Source: Verpa conica
Taxonomy: Eukaryota; Ascomycota; Pezizomycetes; Pezizales; Morchellaceae
Length of the DNA stretch: 64,000 nucleotides
Direction: 5' to 3'
Assembly (NCBI GenBank): GCA_033030425.1
Contig: JAUFSD010000009.1
Coordinates: forward strand, 1,550,001 to 1,614,000
Part shown: positions 23,771 to 35,497 of the stretch, one piece after another
How positions within the stretch are numbered: position 1 is the first letter of the stretch
Layout of the letters: every line of letters begins with the position of its first letter
Translations under genes and position numbers: made by a program
The notes under the pieces: generated by a model
Databases searched by the model: none
Seen by the model: the letters and a program-made list of their open reading frames with translations, nothing else
What the model was told of the DNA's origin: nothing

Positions 23771-26700
23771 GGGTGCGTTTTGTGTGGTTTTTTATTGGAG
23801 CTTGGGGGCTGTTGAGAGGTTCTGTGGATCATTGATGGTGTGCGGCCATTGAATTTGCTACTGGGGGCGCTTGAATCTATCCCCGTCATCGCCGAGCAAC
23901 AGCAGGTAGGTGTTTGGTCAATGGTGTTCGCTTCTTGAATTTAATGTCATACCGCTTGGGTAGGTCCCCGAGGTGGTAATGTGTTGAAGTGGGTTTTGTA
24001 AGCTGATAGGTAGTGACATGATAGATCTTTGGTGTTTGATAGGCTAAACCCCTGAAGATAAGCTATTACAGCCGTGGTAATGGTATGATTAAACATCAAC
24101 TCCTTCGCTGGGTAGGTTCAGGTATTGTGACTGTTCGGTTTACAGTATCTATTTAAATCCAAGTGATAGCTATTCTTCAAAGTTGTCATCCCCCGTGCAC
24201 TGAAATAGTAAACCTACTGAATTGGAAGTACTCAGTGGAATGTTTACTGCTTATTTCCCACAATTCGCTCTCCCATTCTATTAAAATCAGGCACGTAGCT
24301 AGCACTCGAGTCGATATCTAAGTAAAATGTTGGGATATTGCTACCTAATTAGGTATAGCGTGGGTATCAAAGCAGGTATTTCTGGGTGACGTCTCTATGG
24401 GTTAGTAAGCCTATGAAGGCTTAAGAAAGGGTTTCTTTTAGGGCTTTTAGGGTATCGCGGGATTGGCTTAGGATATATATATAGAGAGACCATAGAAACG
24501 CTTCAGCTAGAGACTCTCCTAGTCTACTAAGCTATCTAGATACTCGGAAGCAACACCATACCTTTTTCATAAAACTAAGACCAAACAAAAGGTCACATAA
24601 GCCCCGTTAAATCTTAAACCGCGGGAGTGACCCTGTCGCTATCTTACCCCAGGCTTGCATAGCCTTTTCACTATATCATAAGGAAATACGAAATCTGTCT
24701 GGTCGTCACCGGCCGCACCACCGAGATCCATACCTTCCCAGAGAAGAGAAAAATCCAGTATTGTACGTTGGCGATCACAGCGATCTGAAACCCCCAGAGG
24801 TACCTAGGCGTGTTTAGCAACTTAAGCAATTCCTATAGAACTACACTTATGAGGCGCCTGACAGTCTAAAAATATTATATACACCTTAATTCTATTCTAG
24901 GTATAGTTAAGGATTTTTTCAAGATGTTATACCTCTCATTACTAGGTTATAATAGTTACTTTGGTTACTATGTACTTTGGAGGTCCCACATTACCGTGAT
25001 CAACAATATATCTAAGGTTAGGGCCTACAAGTATAAGGAAATGCACCGGGGTTCTACTTTGGTTTTGTTAGGGTTTCATATGTTAGGTAGTCAAGTTAAT
25101 AAGCTCTTAAGCTATAATACTAGACCCCAGAGTAGAATTGAGCTTCACAATGCTATACCTAGGCCTTCTATTTTACACCGGTTTGTTTTTCTTTCATAGG
25201 TATTGTGAGATCCTCGATATGATTCTTTTCATTATTATAATGGTATTAGGGCTAGTTGAATCTAATGTAGAAATCGATACGAATCATAGTAGAGTAACGT
25301 TTTCAAAATATAGTACAGATAATCCCTGCAGATTGGAGGCTTTGCACTCACGATCGAAAGTTTCGGTAATCTAGAGGGGCAGCGATTGATGACTTGGCTA
25401 TTCAACAGAGACTTTCAGTTAGCTAAAAACCCTGGGAAACAATTGCTTCAAGCTTTTCTCTCTCCCTCTCATACTAAGGCTACTAGCTGTGTTACCAATA
25501 TATTACTAGACCTACTCAATGACGAACTAGGTTAGATCAGCTAAAGATGCTAATATTTTAGTAGTCGATTCGATGAGATTTAGCCTATAGTACTCCAACG
25601 TCCTAAATAGCCTAATAGCCCAAGGTAATATTAGCATATATGTATCCGGAGATTGGGCGTGCAAGTTCTCTATTTTAGTGTCAACCCTAACCCAGTGTCT
25701 CTTACTTACATAATATCAAACCTTGCTTAGCCGTATTAGGGAGCCTTTTAACAGATATGGTGAGGATACCGGGTGTGGGAGTAAACCGCTTAACCTAATC
25801 GATCATCCGTAGGTGCTTTAGTACCATCTATGCTGGCTTCCCGGGTAGCTGCGCGGTATCTCAGCCTATTTAGTCATCCCTGTGCATTTATAGAGTTATT
25901 AGCTAGTGTATAGCTTACACATGAAGGAAGGCTCCCAATAAGATGGAGATGTCATGAAATACGGGGGGGATAGACTGCATGCCTCAGTATTTGAGCTCTG
26001 TATAATATACATCTCAATTACCGGGTTTCCGAGCAGCCTGCCTTGGAATCACCTCAAATGTAGATTCGGCCTGCACCTTTGTATCCGTGCCTTCCTGTAG
26101 GCGTTAGCTCCTAAGTAGCTTACAGCATATTTAGGAAGGTTGCACAGAAAAATCCACTTAGAGCTGATAAAACGAGTGATGTTCTATGATTGTGTTTCGA
26201 CACCGAGAGAATATCTCTCTAGATTGCAGCCAGTACTCAGTCTCATATAGAGATTACTCTAAAGAGAATATCTTATCTTCTAATAATGTTGGTTTACTCG
26301 TCTACTTAAAATTCTCTGCTTCATATATAGAGTTAATATCCTCTCGCCCGGAATCTACTACAGGCCGATGTATAATAGAAAGGGGTTTCACTCCTGGCTA
26401 TGGTTTATTCTAATTTTTTTAGTCTCTTTCTATCAGGCCCGAACTATGTGCTGTTTATAAAAGTACCTGATATAGATGAATTTCTTATATAACTACATGT
26501 ACATCCCGTCATGCATGAACTTAACGAAAAGGGTGTTTGTCCCCCTTTGATATATATCGGGGGACTAATATGATAGTGTCTCTAGCTGATAGGAAGCTAC
26601 TAAGGGCCATGATAATTATATACTAAGTATAAGCAAGTACCCGACCTCTCCCTTCGTAAAACATATAGGTACATAATTATAACGCCTGCACCACACAAAA

Positions 26701-27290
26701 AGTAATACAACCCTTAATTATCGATTCTAGATATAACATACTCGATAGTACTTCCTAGAATAGGTTAATCATTACAAAAATGAAGAATTTCGATATTTAT
26801 ATCAGAACAGTCGGCGTTATCCGCGGAAGTGCATTCATGTTACACACGTGCCTGAACCTCGCTTCTGGCGATCCCCGCGGCTAAGATAAGGTTCTAGCGA
26901 CCGCATGTGCATATGCCAGATCCAGGGGGGGGCGCTAATAGGCGAAGCAATCTGCACTCTTATACGAACATCACTTAATACTTTATAACGAGATGATCGA
27001 TTCACCAACCCTCAAAGCGTAAAGTTACAACTAAAAATTTATTATCCCCAAAAGACTCGATTATCCAGCTTGCGCGCTAGCACCGAAGAGCAGAGAACTT
27101 GTGGTCGTTTATGCAATCAAAATTCTTTTTTTTCTTTCTTTTCTTTGCCCGGTGTAACTGTCAAGACTCTTCTATGCCAGCACTGCCGGGAGTGTTAGCG
27201 TATACTGTGATTGAGAAATGCATGGTAAGCAATTCTGCGTGATTTACGCGCGCCCCTACGTGTTGTAACTGTTGGTGTAGCTCACGCTCC

Positions 27291-27360
27291 GGTACGTAGA
27301 ATTATTGTGGGAATGTGGCTTGCAAGACCAGCGACCCTGACTGGTTCTCTTGGTTCTCGG
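27291..27360 (+). repeat. Diverged repeat block, copy A
   Basis: The block opens GTAGAATTATTGTGG..ATGTGGCTTG, and a similar block starts at about 31967 in the same orientation. The two share the opening words almost exactly, then drift through mostly C/T and A/G differences over some 60 nt. It is likely a piece of an old dispersed element. No coding capacity is recognised. Confidence 0.4.
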
Positions 27361-27640
27361 CGCACCAGTATTGACCCCAGATAATGTACGTACTACGACA
27401 ACATCCTGGTACAAATAAAAAATTAACTACCCCCGCGGTCTCTCTTGGTCCCAGCCCCGGTATCTACCGAAGGACGGTGGCGGGCATGACGTTGCAACCG
27501 GTGGTGCGCAGCATTTTGTACCACATTGAAACGAGACTAGCTGTGCGCATGTGGTGATCAAGGAGGGGAAAGGGTCTTTTCCGATATAACGTATGGAACC
27601 AAGATCCTGAGGGAGAACTTGAGTGCATAGATCTGATCAA

Positions 27641-27643
27641 AAA

Positions 27644-27676
<33 letters not shown>

Positions 27677-27720
27677 GCCACCCCTGAGACCCATCTGCCG
27701 GGGTGTGTGTGTGTGTGTTA
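27641..27720. repeat. Microsatellites (TAA)n and (GT)n
   Basis: About eleven TAA units are followed within 35 nt by about eight GT units. The TAA run explains an otherwise odd poly-Tyr minus-strand open frame here. Confidence 0.9.
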
Positions 27721-27817
27721 GGTGAAGGGGCGGGTTTCTAGAAGGAATCTAAGGTTCTTAGAGGACTTGCGATGATTACTTCCGGGGAGTAGTTATTGGT
27801 TGGTAGGGTAAACTGTC

Positions 27818-28597
27818 TTACTTGTGACCTGCTGGGATGGCCATAATGCATATAATATTGGGTTCAAATGACCTGATAATATTCAGGGCGCTTATGATTA
27901 TAAATCCAAAACAGCCAGCTCGAACGGCTGAATTAACGCAGTCTGCTTGAGAATTAGACTTGCATGATACTGTCCTTGCATGGTCTAGTAAACACCAAAA
28001 AATAAAAATCGCATTTAGGTTGCTAGGGTAGAATATATCAATACTATTCGCGAAAGAGAGCATTAGAGTACCTTGGAGTAAGTCAATTGGGGCGGAGACC
28101 CTGGAGATATAAATCTTTTGATATATAGTGTACGCATTAGTAGGGTTATATACCTGAGTCAGAATAGATTTAACAAGGACAAGGCTGAGGGCCATTAGTA
28201 ATGCGCTTTAGTATACAATAGGGACTTGAATAAATGTCTAGGATAATACTTGATAGCATCTGGCGATCTAGTGAACTTTCTATTGCTGCCGCTGCGTTTT
28301 GGGGTTATTCCAATCAGACAAAAGGCTGACCATACCCACCAGAACCCCTCCTTTGTGATTCTGTGATCGAGTTCTATCATCCTAGCAAGCTGACAATCAC
28401 CTCAAGTCACTCCAGAACGCCTGTCCATCCTGCTTCACACCTTGCACTTGTCTATAAACCCCGGTAATAAAATAGTGTACACGTGGAATATAATTACTAT
28501 GCCCCGTTTCCAGAAACTCTAGTAGATTAGAGGGATGGGGCTGTAACATAACACAGAGCATCACATACAGCGGTAGTACCGCATATGACAGAGCCAC
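27818..28597 (-). pseudogene. Possible hydrophobic membrane-protein gene or relic, unrecognised
   Basis: Three neighbouring minus-strand frames are unusually hydrophobic and follow one another. The first, from 28597, begins MALSYAVLPLYVMLCVML; the second contains FWWVWSAFCLIGITPKR; the third contains LSFANSIDIFYPSN and AIFIFWCLLDHARTVSC. The first two can be joined by a 49-nt GTGATT..ACAAAG intron. The second-to-third step has no splice pair that I trust. Together they suggest a multi-TM protein of perhaps 230 residues. I do not recognise the family. It may be a real multi-exon gene or a decayed one; chance hydrophobicity of AT-rich DNA is the main alternative. Confidence 0.25.
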
Positions 28598-29761
28598 TTG
28601 AATGATACGTTGATGGCTGGGGCCTTATGTACAGGGGGGGGGAAAACAACCATTGGGAATCACCCCCAGTACCCTGAGGTGTTTATATTGATGTGATGAG
28701 GAAGGGCCTAGCGAGGGTGACAACGTAGTATAAGGCGCCCGCAGAATATTTGAGACGATGGGTATGGCAGGGGCTCTTGGTGTTGTGAGGGGTGCTGCGG
28801 GGGAGGCAGATACGTTATCGGCGGTTTCATCGGGGCAGGACGCGTGGGGAATTAGAACTTGTTCGATTGAGGCGCAATAGCAGTTTTTTCCTTGGAGGTA
28901 TCTATGAGCATAGGTCAGCAGATACAGTATGCGGTATGAAATATTGGGGGGGTTCTTGTAAGTTCTTGAGTTAGATATCTTGTGTGTAGAGGTAGCTGCC
29001 TACAGGACAGCGGCTTATTTTGATACCGTCTCAATCGGTATGTTCTCTTGAACTGCATACCATTGGTGGTCTGGTAAACTGTTTAGTGCTGTGTTTCAGC
29101 TTCAGAGGGTTTATTTCTAGAAACTCTTTATAGATACCTAAGTATCTTATTCTTATACTCAATCATATCCACTACATAGTATGTAGAAATTTCAATAAAG
29201 CCCCTCTAATCAAGGGCACAGGCGTTGAAGTCACATCACTTGTGCTGTAAGACCCCATTTCTTGCCCAGTGCCAAACTTGATTTATGGGTAAGTTGTCTG
29301 AATAGAACGAATTCAAAGAGATGACTTCTCCCGGGAGTACCGTTACGCATAAAGCATAGAGCCATTATAATAAATTTATTATTTACGTACATTCGCCCCG
29401 GCCGTTACAGGAGCTCGGATATCATGGGTTATACTTCAGAAATATATAGTATTTTTGACCTAAGGCCAGATGTACCTTAATTACACCTGAACAATCCCAG
29501 GATAGAATGGTACCGTGCCCAATAATACGCACAGCTCATGATAATTATTATGTACCCCTAAACAAAGGTACCATGACCAGTGAGAACATGCTGAATACCC
29601 CAAAATCTTGTACCAGATTATATCAGTTGGTAGCCAGGGTAGAAACAACTCGCTCCACCGATGGCGGGGATGAGGCTCAAATCCCGCCAAGCCTTAAGCG
29701 AAGGGCCAGTAGCACATCATAATTCAACCTCAAACGTCACCACCAATTGAACAGGTTCACT

Positions 29762-30367
29762 ATGTTTCGCTCATCTCTCCGCTACGCTATCCGACAGTCT
29801 CGGATTGCTTCACCAAAGTCCTCATGGATATGTAGATTCCCTTCCACAGCGCGACCTCCTCCCTCACTTTCGTTGAAAAGATCCCTCTTCTCCCCTCTAG
29901 CCCCTCAGGTTCCCAGACGCCTCTTTTCCCAAACCTCATCCCTTGGGCATAATAGAGATGGCTTTACGAAGGAGCAATTCGAACATATTTCAAACGGTAC
30001 ACTGGAGGGAATCTATGAGAGTTTAGAACTCCTCTCAGAGAAGCGGACAGATGTTGATGTGGAGTATAGTGTCTGTTGCCTTCGTAATATCCCGTTAAAA
30101 AAAAAGAAAGAAAAAAACTACCTACTGACTCGTTTATAGTCTGGTGTTTTGACACTAACTGCTCCACAAGGAACCTACGTGATCAACAAACAACCCCCCA
30201 ATCGACAGATTTGGATCTCCTCGCCGATTTCAGGGCCGAACCGGTTTGACTGGGATCCTATCAATTTGTTGTGGGTATCTACCCGGAATAAAAGTACGTT
30301 GGGTGGGATATTGAAGGAAGAAGTTGGGATTGATTTTTCGGTTTCGCTCCCGCTCGGTTACCTCTAG
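29762..30367 (+). CDS. YFH1: Frataxin, mitochondrial iron-binding protein
   Basis: Frataxin supports Fe-S cluster assembly in the mitochondrial matrix, working with the Isu/Nfs1 complex. Two exons (29762-30070, 30140-30367) give about 178 residues. The intron has a weak donor, GTCTGT, and ends TTTATAG (phase 0). The first 65 residues are Arg/Ser-rich without acids, a mitochondrial presequence, with RRLFSQ resembling an MPP R-3 cleavage site. The acidic helix GTLEGIYESLELLSEKR..DVDVEYS and the sheet GTYVINKQPPNRQIWISSP, with ISGPNRFDWD, are hallmark frataxin motifs and carry the conserved Asn-Lys and Gln-Ile-Trp residues. The C-terminal helix LGGILKEEVG is present, so the domain is complete. 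The start is the ATG at 29762. An alternative donor, GTAATA at 30084, would insert extra residues and fits the family less well. Confidence 0.93.
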
Positions 30368-31966
30368 TTATGGGGGGGTTGTTGGCAACCTAGACTAGTT
30401 ATCTGCTGATAACTTTGGGGATAATACCAAGGTGGTTTTTTCGGGAACCAGGAATTCCGGTTTGTGCACATGATATTAGCTATAAACTTTATCCAATACA
30501 TGAACTTGTTAATTGGTAAAGACTGTGCTCAACTTAATGGCTGTAATATTCGGGGGTATTGTGCTGCTTTCCTCGAGAGTCAACTAAACCTCCGGTAGCC
30601 CTGTCAAGTATAAATGTTGTACCGTCTCAGGATACTCTGTCGAGGAAGGAGCTCTCTTTTGAGGGGTGATTCTATATCTAGTTCCAGAGGTGGGATAAAT
30701 GTTTCCTGTTTTAGGTGCCCTCTAAGAAAAGAAGCATAACTCGGAGGGATAATTGTCCAATAGAGACGCAGTCCCATGAACCCTTAGGTGTTATACCGGA
30801 AAGCTTCAGAGACCTGAAGCGTGTCCTAAAACTAGATGCTGAGGAGACCTAAGAGTCGAATCCTAACACTATCCATGCGGACTACTATAATTAAAGTAGG
30901 GACTATAACATATGGACCGGTTTAGGATACATTTCATAGGGAAAGATTAGAGCCGAGTCAGACCCTTTTCTTCTTTAACTCATTAATTATATACATATTA
31001 TTCCTCTAATACAGTACCAGCACAGAACAATAAAGGGGAATAGGCGCGAAAGGGTTTTTAGTATCTCCCTAGTTTCATAATTACAACGGAGGTATAAACA
31101 GGTTTTTCTTGCGCTACTATATAAAACCCTCAGTAAACTAGAAATTTAAACATAAGTCGCTTACCTTGTCGCAGTCATTTTTAGGTGTCTAGTCCCTGGT
31201 GGATTATTAGCAATGTTTCGAGCCTTTACTAACCGTCTGAGTAGAGAAATATTAAAATCCACCCCGACAAGATGCTAAACCTCAAACCCAGTGTCCTACT
31301 GACGCCTCTTTTCCTGGATTCCGTTTCCCCAACCCAATTGCTGATTCTCATGACTAGTTCTCCCAAGACATACGCCAACTCATTACTCACTACCTCCTCC
31401 AAATATGTTTCACCTCTTATCGCCAGCCCCTTATCGGCTCACAGAAAAACACATATATCACTTTCGAGATCAGCACCATTAGCAACACCCAATGAGTCTT
31501 CCCTTATTGCCTTCCCCAAAGCCATGGACTTAGCGTACTAGCCCTGCAGCACCAATAGGTGGTGCACGCAGCGTCTTGTGATCAATTGCAGCTTCTAGCT
31601 CTAATCTAAAAAGTCCCCAGGAATGGGGCAGGGCCATCCACCGTCATTGCGGTATTAGTTCCATGTGACAATACTTCCCTCACCCCCGGCTGCAGTCGTA
31701 CCTGATGGCAAGGATCCCGCCAGCTGAAAAATTCAGCCTTTGGAAAAAAATACCAACAGAATGGATGTGGAGTATGTTGATGAGCCAGTGGTTTATTGGG
31801 GATCTACATCAGGGTTGTATAAAGAGTGGAAATGATGGCATAGTTATCCGATGGCTTATCGAGACTACAAATAAAATGACAAGAATTACTTGGGGGCCAA
31901 AACCTGAGAATGAGACAGAGGAAGTTTACGCGATTCAAAACAAGTACCGACCCTAGTACACTATCC

Positions 31967-32030
31967 GGTAGAATTATTGTGGAAGTGTGGCTTGTAAAAA
32001 TCAATGGCCTTGATTGGCCTTGGCGAAGAT
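31967..32030 (+). repeat. Diverged repeat block, copy B
   Basis: Related to the block at about 27291. Both begin (CC)GGTA..GAATTATTGTGG and continue through TGTGGCTTG to a CTTG-rich part. Upstream, both have TTTACGCG at a similar distance. Confidence 0.4.
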
Positions 32031-33859
32031 TCCAGAATTGGTATTGGCTGCAAAGCCCCCATGTTTACACAATAATTCTACCGGAAACTGTAGTATGGAT
32101 AGGCTCAGTGCCTACTATGTATGTTAACTTATGGCTAGTGAATTGTGAAAGGGGACGGGTGGGAACAGGAAGCAGTAGTATTTGTATTTAACGGGTAAGA
32201 ATTTCCTGAAAAATATATTTCGCAACTGAGGTTGTTCGTCTCGAGTCCTATTTGGAATTCGGGAGCGGATCGTCCCGAGTAGGTGTAAATCGGCGATTAA
32301 TTTGAGCTCGGATGCAGTGTTGTGACATATATGCAGGTCAGGATGGAATTAGCCGGCAGATACAAACGCCAAGCTGGGGGTCCGTCGTGATATTTCGTGA
32401 TTCAAGCCTCCTCCCTATATGACAACTATTAGGCTTCTAGTACTTGTAGGACTTGACACATTTGTGTATTCAGTTACAAATGTGATTTATGATACGTTCT
32501 AATTTGTATATCTTGTGGAAAATATAGATAACTGTAAACCTACGTGCAGTTATCACTAAATATTTCTGTTAACATGATACTGTGATTATTGGCATTATGT
32601 TTATTCGCATATTAATTATCTCTTGGTGGTCGCTATAAGAACCCATAATGGCTTTGGTATCACGTAATATTCATTAATGTGTGCACGTACTATAGATAGG
32701 GAAGGGGATCTGCCTGACAGTTTTTCAATATCTACTAAAACGAGCAAAAAGCAACATCCTGCCTCTAAGATATCATTGCGAACAACTGATGTTTCACCCA
32801 TATGTATATACAGTACCAGTAGGAAGCACACAGGGATTCTAGCTTCATAGTTAGTCTATCCGATAAATACATACCTTTAGCTAGGCATCCTTCTAAACAA
32901 ATACATCACTCTGAATGCTTCTTAACACTTTCTCTCCCTTGTATAGAAACTCCATCCTGAATTTCAGCCTTTAATGTTTTCTTTTTCTCTACTAGTGGTT
33001 GACACATATCTTCCGTAGTCTATATATCGGCGACCTAAATTTCTTGTACCACCCTCATTCCTAGCAATTCATACTACCCAGTCGGGTATATATATCCGCT
33101 TAATGAATAAGACAATTAACGAGCCTACCTCAGGCTTTAAGATGATGAATTCGTGGCTGTGGGCATTTTTTTTCTTCTATGTTTTCTTTTTATATATTAA
33201 GATGGCTATGGGTGTGATGGCAGATGCGTAATAGTATGTGGCAGAATTTGTTTGAATGGAAGCCTAGGCAGCGTGGATTTTGCCTATCCTCTCTCATTGA
33301 TCGAGATGTAAATAGTGGGATATACGAGAGGCAGGCAATAAGTACCGAACAATGCAGGTCTTACTCACCAATTGATAAATTTACTTTGTTCACTAGTGCC
33401 ATTTTCTCGAATAAAAGCCCCCGTGTTCTAGACTTGCATTGTCTAGTACTACTTGTTATTTGTCCCGAGTACCAAGCAGTTGGGAGGTAATACTAGGCTG
33501 CAGGTTTCTAGTTAACTTGATCGTATCTTGATTACCCATGACCCGGGTTTCTACGATATCCAGCGCAACGCTAGGTGTGGAACCGGGGACCATTCCGGTA
33601 GTACTCATCGGGCTATGGGGATAGTCGTAATTACACCCTTCCAAAAAATATATACCCTCAACACCAGATATCACTCGATCAATGCGAATTGCACTTTATA
33701 AATCAGGACAGTCATGGAATTCTTTTCCTAAAAGAGATTACCGGCCACGGCCGCGTGTGCGTACTGACAGGGCACTATAAGGCTAAGGCTAGATTTGCAC
33801 AATCAGATATTCTAGACAATTACCGAACTAAGAAACGGGGTAAGTATATTTTAAAAATG

Positions 33860-33927
33860 CTCATTTGATATAGGGAGCGGGTGGAGGCGGTGATTTACTA
33901 CTTCACCGTTATTTTACATCAAATGAG
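33860..33927. repeat. Stem-loop with nested hairpin
   Basis: CTCATTTGAT (33860-33869) pairs with ATCAAATGAG (33918-33927). Inside, CGGTGA pairs with TTCACCG around TTTACTAC. It might be a tiny MITE remnant or a structured RNA segment. No protein overlaps it. Confidence 0.5.
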
Positions 33928-35497
33928 TTAAGGTTGAAAAGTTCGGTCACACGACGAGTTGAAACCACGTTAGTAAATATGATAATTGACCTGGAACTGT
34001 AAGAGGACATAGGAATGGAAGACTTCGTACTGGCTGGCTAGAGCCGTTTTTCAAGCTAGTTGGGACGGACTTGAAATACAACACCGAGAGGTTCCTAGAT
34101 AATTACTATTTTTGTCAACTCTGCTGAACAGGGTGATATTTACCTGGATTTTCTAGGTCAAGAATATATCGTACGATATCTTGTGTAACCGGCAGGCCCT
34201 TTCTAGTAGGCTCTCGTATAATCAAGGTCTGTATATTGGCTTCTTTTTGCTTTTGTAATCCTGGTGGCTGGCGCCGGCGCCTACATACATAATCGCAAAA
34301 AATATTATTTTACACGTATGCCACACAGGATATGGCTGGGCAGAGATACTCTTTTTCTTAAAGGTCTCTAGAATACTTGGAAGGAACTGGTGTTTCCCAA
34401 ACGAACTAAGTCTGCATATGACAGATAAAGCAATTTTGTCTTGCGCATATGCAAGGCGGCCCGCTCAAGAACGTCAGCTTGTTACCGGTAATAACACGTG
34501 GATAAAGGGAAAAAACTGAGGCACCGCAGCATGAGGGGAACCAAATAGGTTGGAGGGCTGCTGTCGGTATCCAAGAAGCAAATAAAAACTACCTGTGGTC
34601 TCCTCACAACTTGTCCTTCGACGCCTAGATCCACCATTATGGGTATGGCGTTGTGTTCCCTGATACACATAGCCCCGGTAGATTTCCCAGCCCACTATTG
34701 CACGCGCAGTTTTGAAGCTGAGCACGGGATGGGGGGAAAGTGATAAAATTTATTTCACTGCAGCAGAGCAGGGATTAGAGCTGTCTTGGCTGAGGAGAGG
34801 CAGCCTTTTGGTGTCATGGACGTCGGATATACAAGTCTTGGTGCAAAGTGCACCTGCTGCAGTGGAGCAAACCCCCTAAATTTTACGGTATAATATGTGG
34901 GGTCTTTATATACTTGTGGCTTGGTAAGGTGGTGATTGCTAGGCCTAGGTGACCCACTACGCCCGTTTTTCTCGCTTGTTTAAAGCCTGAGGGGCTTGTG
35001 TAACTATGTATTTGGAAAAAAGAAACTATTGTGAACCAGGGTTAGGGTTATATAACCTGTTATCATAACTAGACTCGAGCCCTATATTCCTCTTATACTC
35101 CACTAAATACGGTCACACTAAGAAGTCAGTCACAATGACTCTAGCATTGTGGCTAAGAAATAGATCTAGGGCCTACCTGGAAAGGTTATTGGGTCTTTGG
35201 CAGGCCCATCTAGGCTACTAGAGTTTCAACGCTTTCTGATGTTCATCCAGGGCGTTAATTTTAAGGGTTTACAAACATATTTCCTTTTAAGGGAATAAAG
35301 CTCTAATATGCACAGAATCGACGCCTTGTCCCTTGGTAATGTAGTAGTATGTAGGTGTATCATGAGGACACAAAAACGCCTCGCTCACCTCGAGCTATTC
35401 GGGAGCAACATTAAAACCATTAGAGTTTCTGATAGAGATCGTTTTTCATGCATCTCCATTCTTTACACTCTTCTTTCTTCTTAATATCTAATCCAAA

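Larger units (their letters stand above)
23771..29761. other. Six-kilobase gene desert
   Basis: No intact gene is seen. Contents include a poly-purine segment upstream of the BTB gene and a T-rich stretch at 27125-27145. A microsatellite pair lies at 27641-27720, and a 60-nt block related to 31.97 kb starts at about 27291. Adjoining hydrophobic minus-strand frames occur at 27818-28597 (listed separately). GGCGGG..CCCGCC can pair as a hairpin at about 29661-29689, just before frataxin. The remainder is AT-rich sequence with short frames only. Confidence 0.55.
30368..35497. other. Five-kilobase gene desert
   Basis: No intact gene is seen. It holds copy B of the diverged repeat (about 31967-32030), a Trp-rich open frame at 31705-31956 with no recognised family, and a complex stem-loop at 33860-33927. 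A GAAGCTGAGCACGGGATGG word near 34711 is faintly 5S-like. There is one GGGTTAGGGTT word near 35040. The 35400-35497 part is C/T-rich and probably the leader of the MFS gene. Confidence 0.55.

Noticed and set aside
29640..29715. tRNA-like or SINE-like string (CAGTTGGTAGC .. GGCTCAAATCCCGCC) before frataxin
   Set aside because: No acceptor or anticodon stem can be formed; GGCGGG/CCCGCC makes a simple hairpin instead.
34700..34740. GAAGCTGAGCACGGGATGG resembling part of a 5S rRNA gene
   Set aside because: The remaining 5S segments (5' arm, GGTGACC box, closing stem) are absent on either side.
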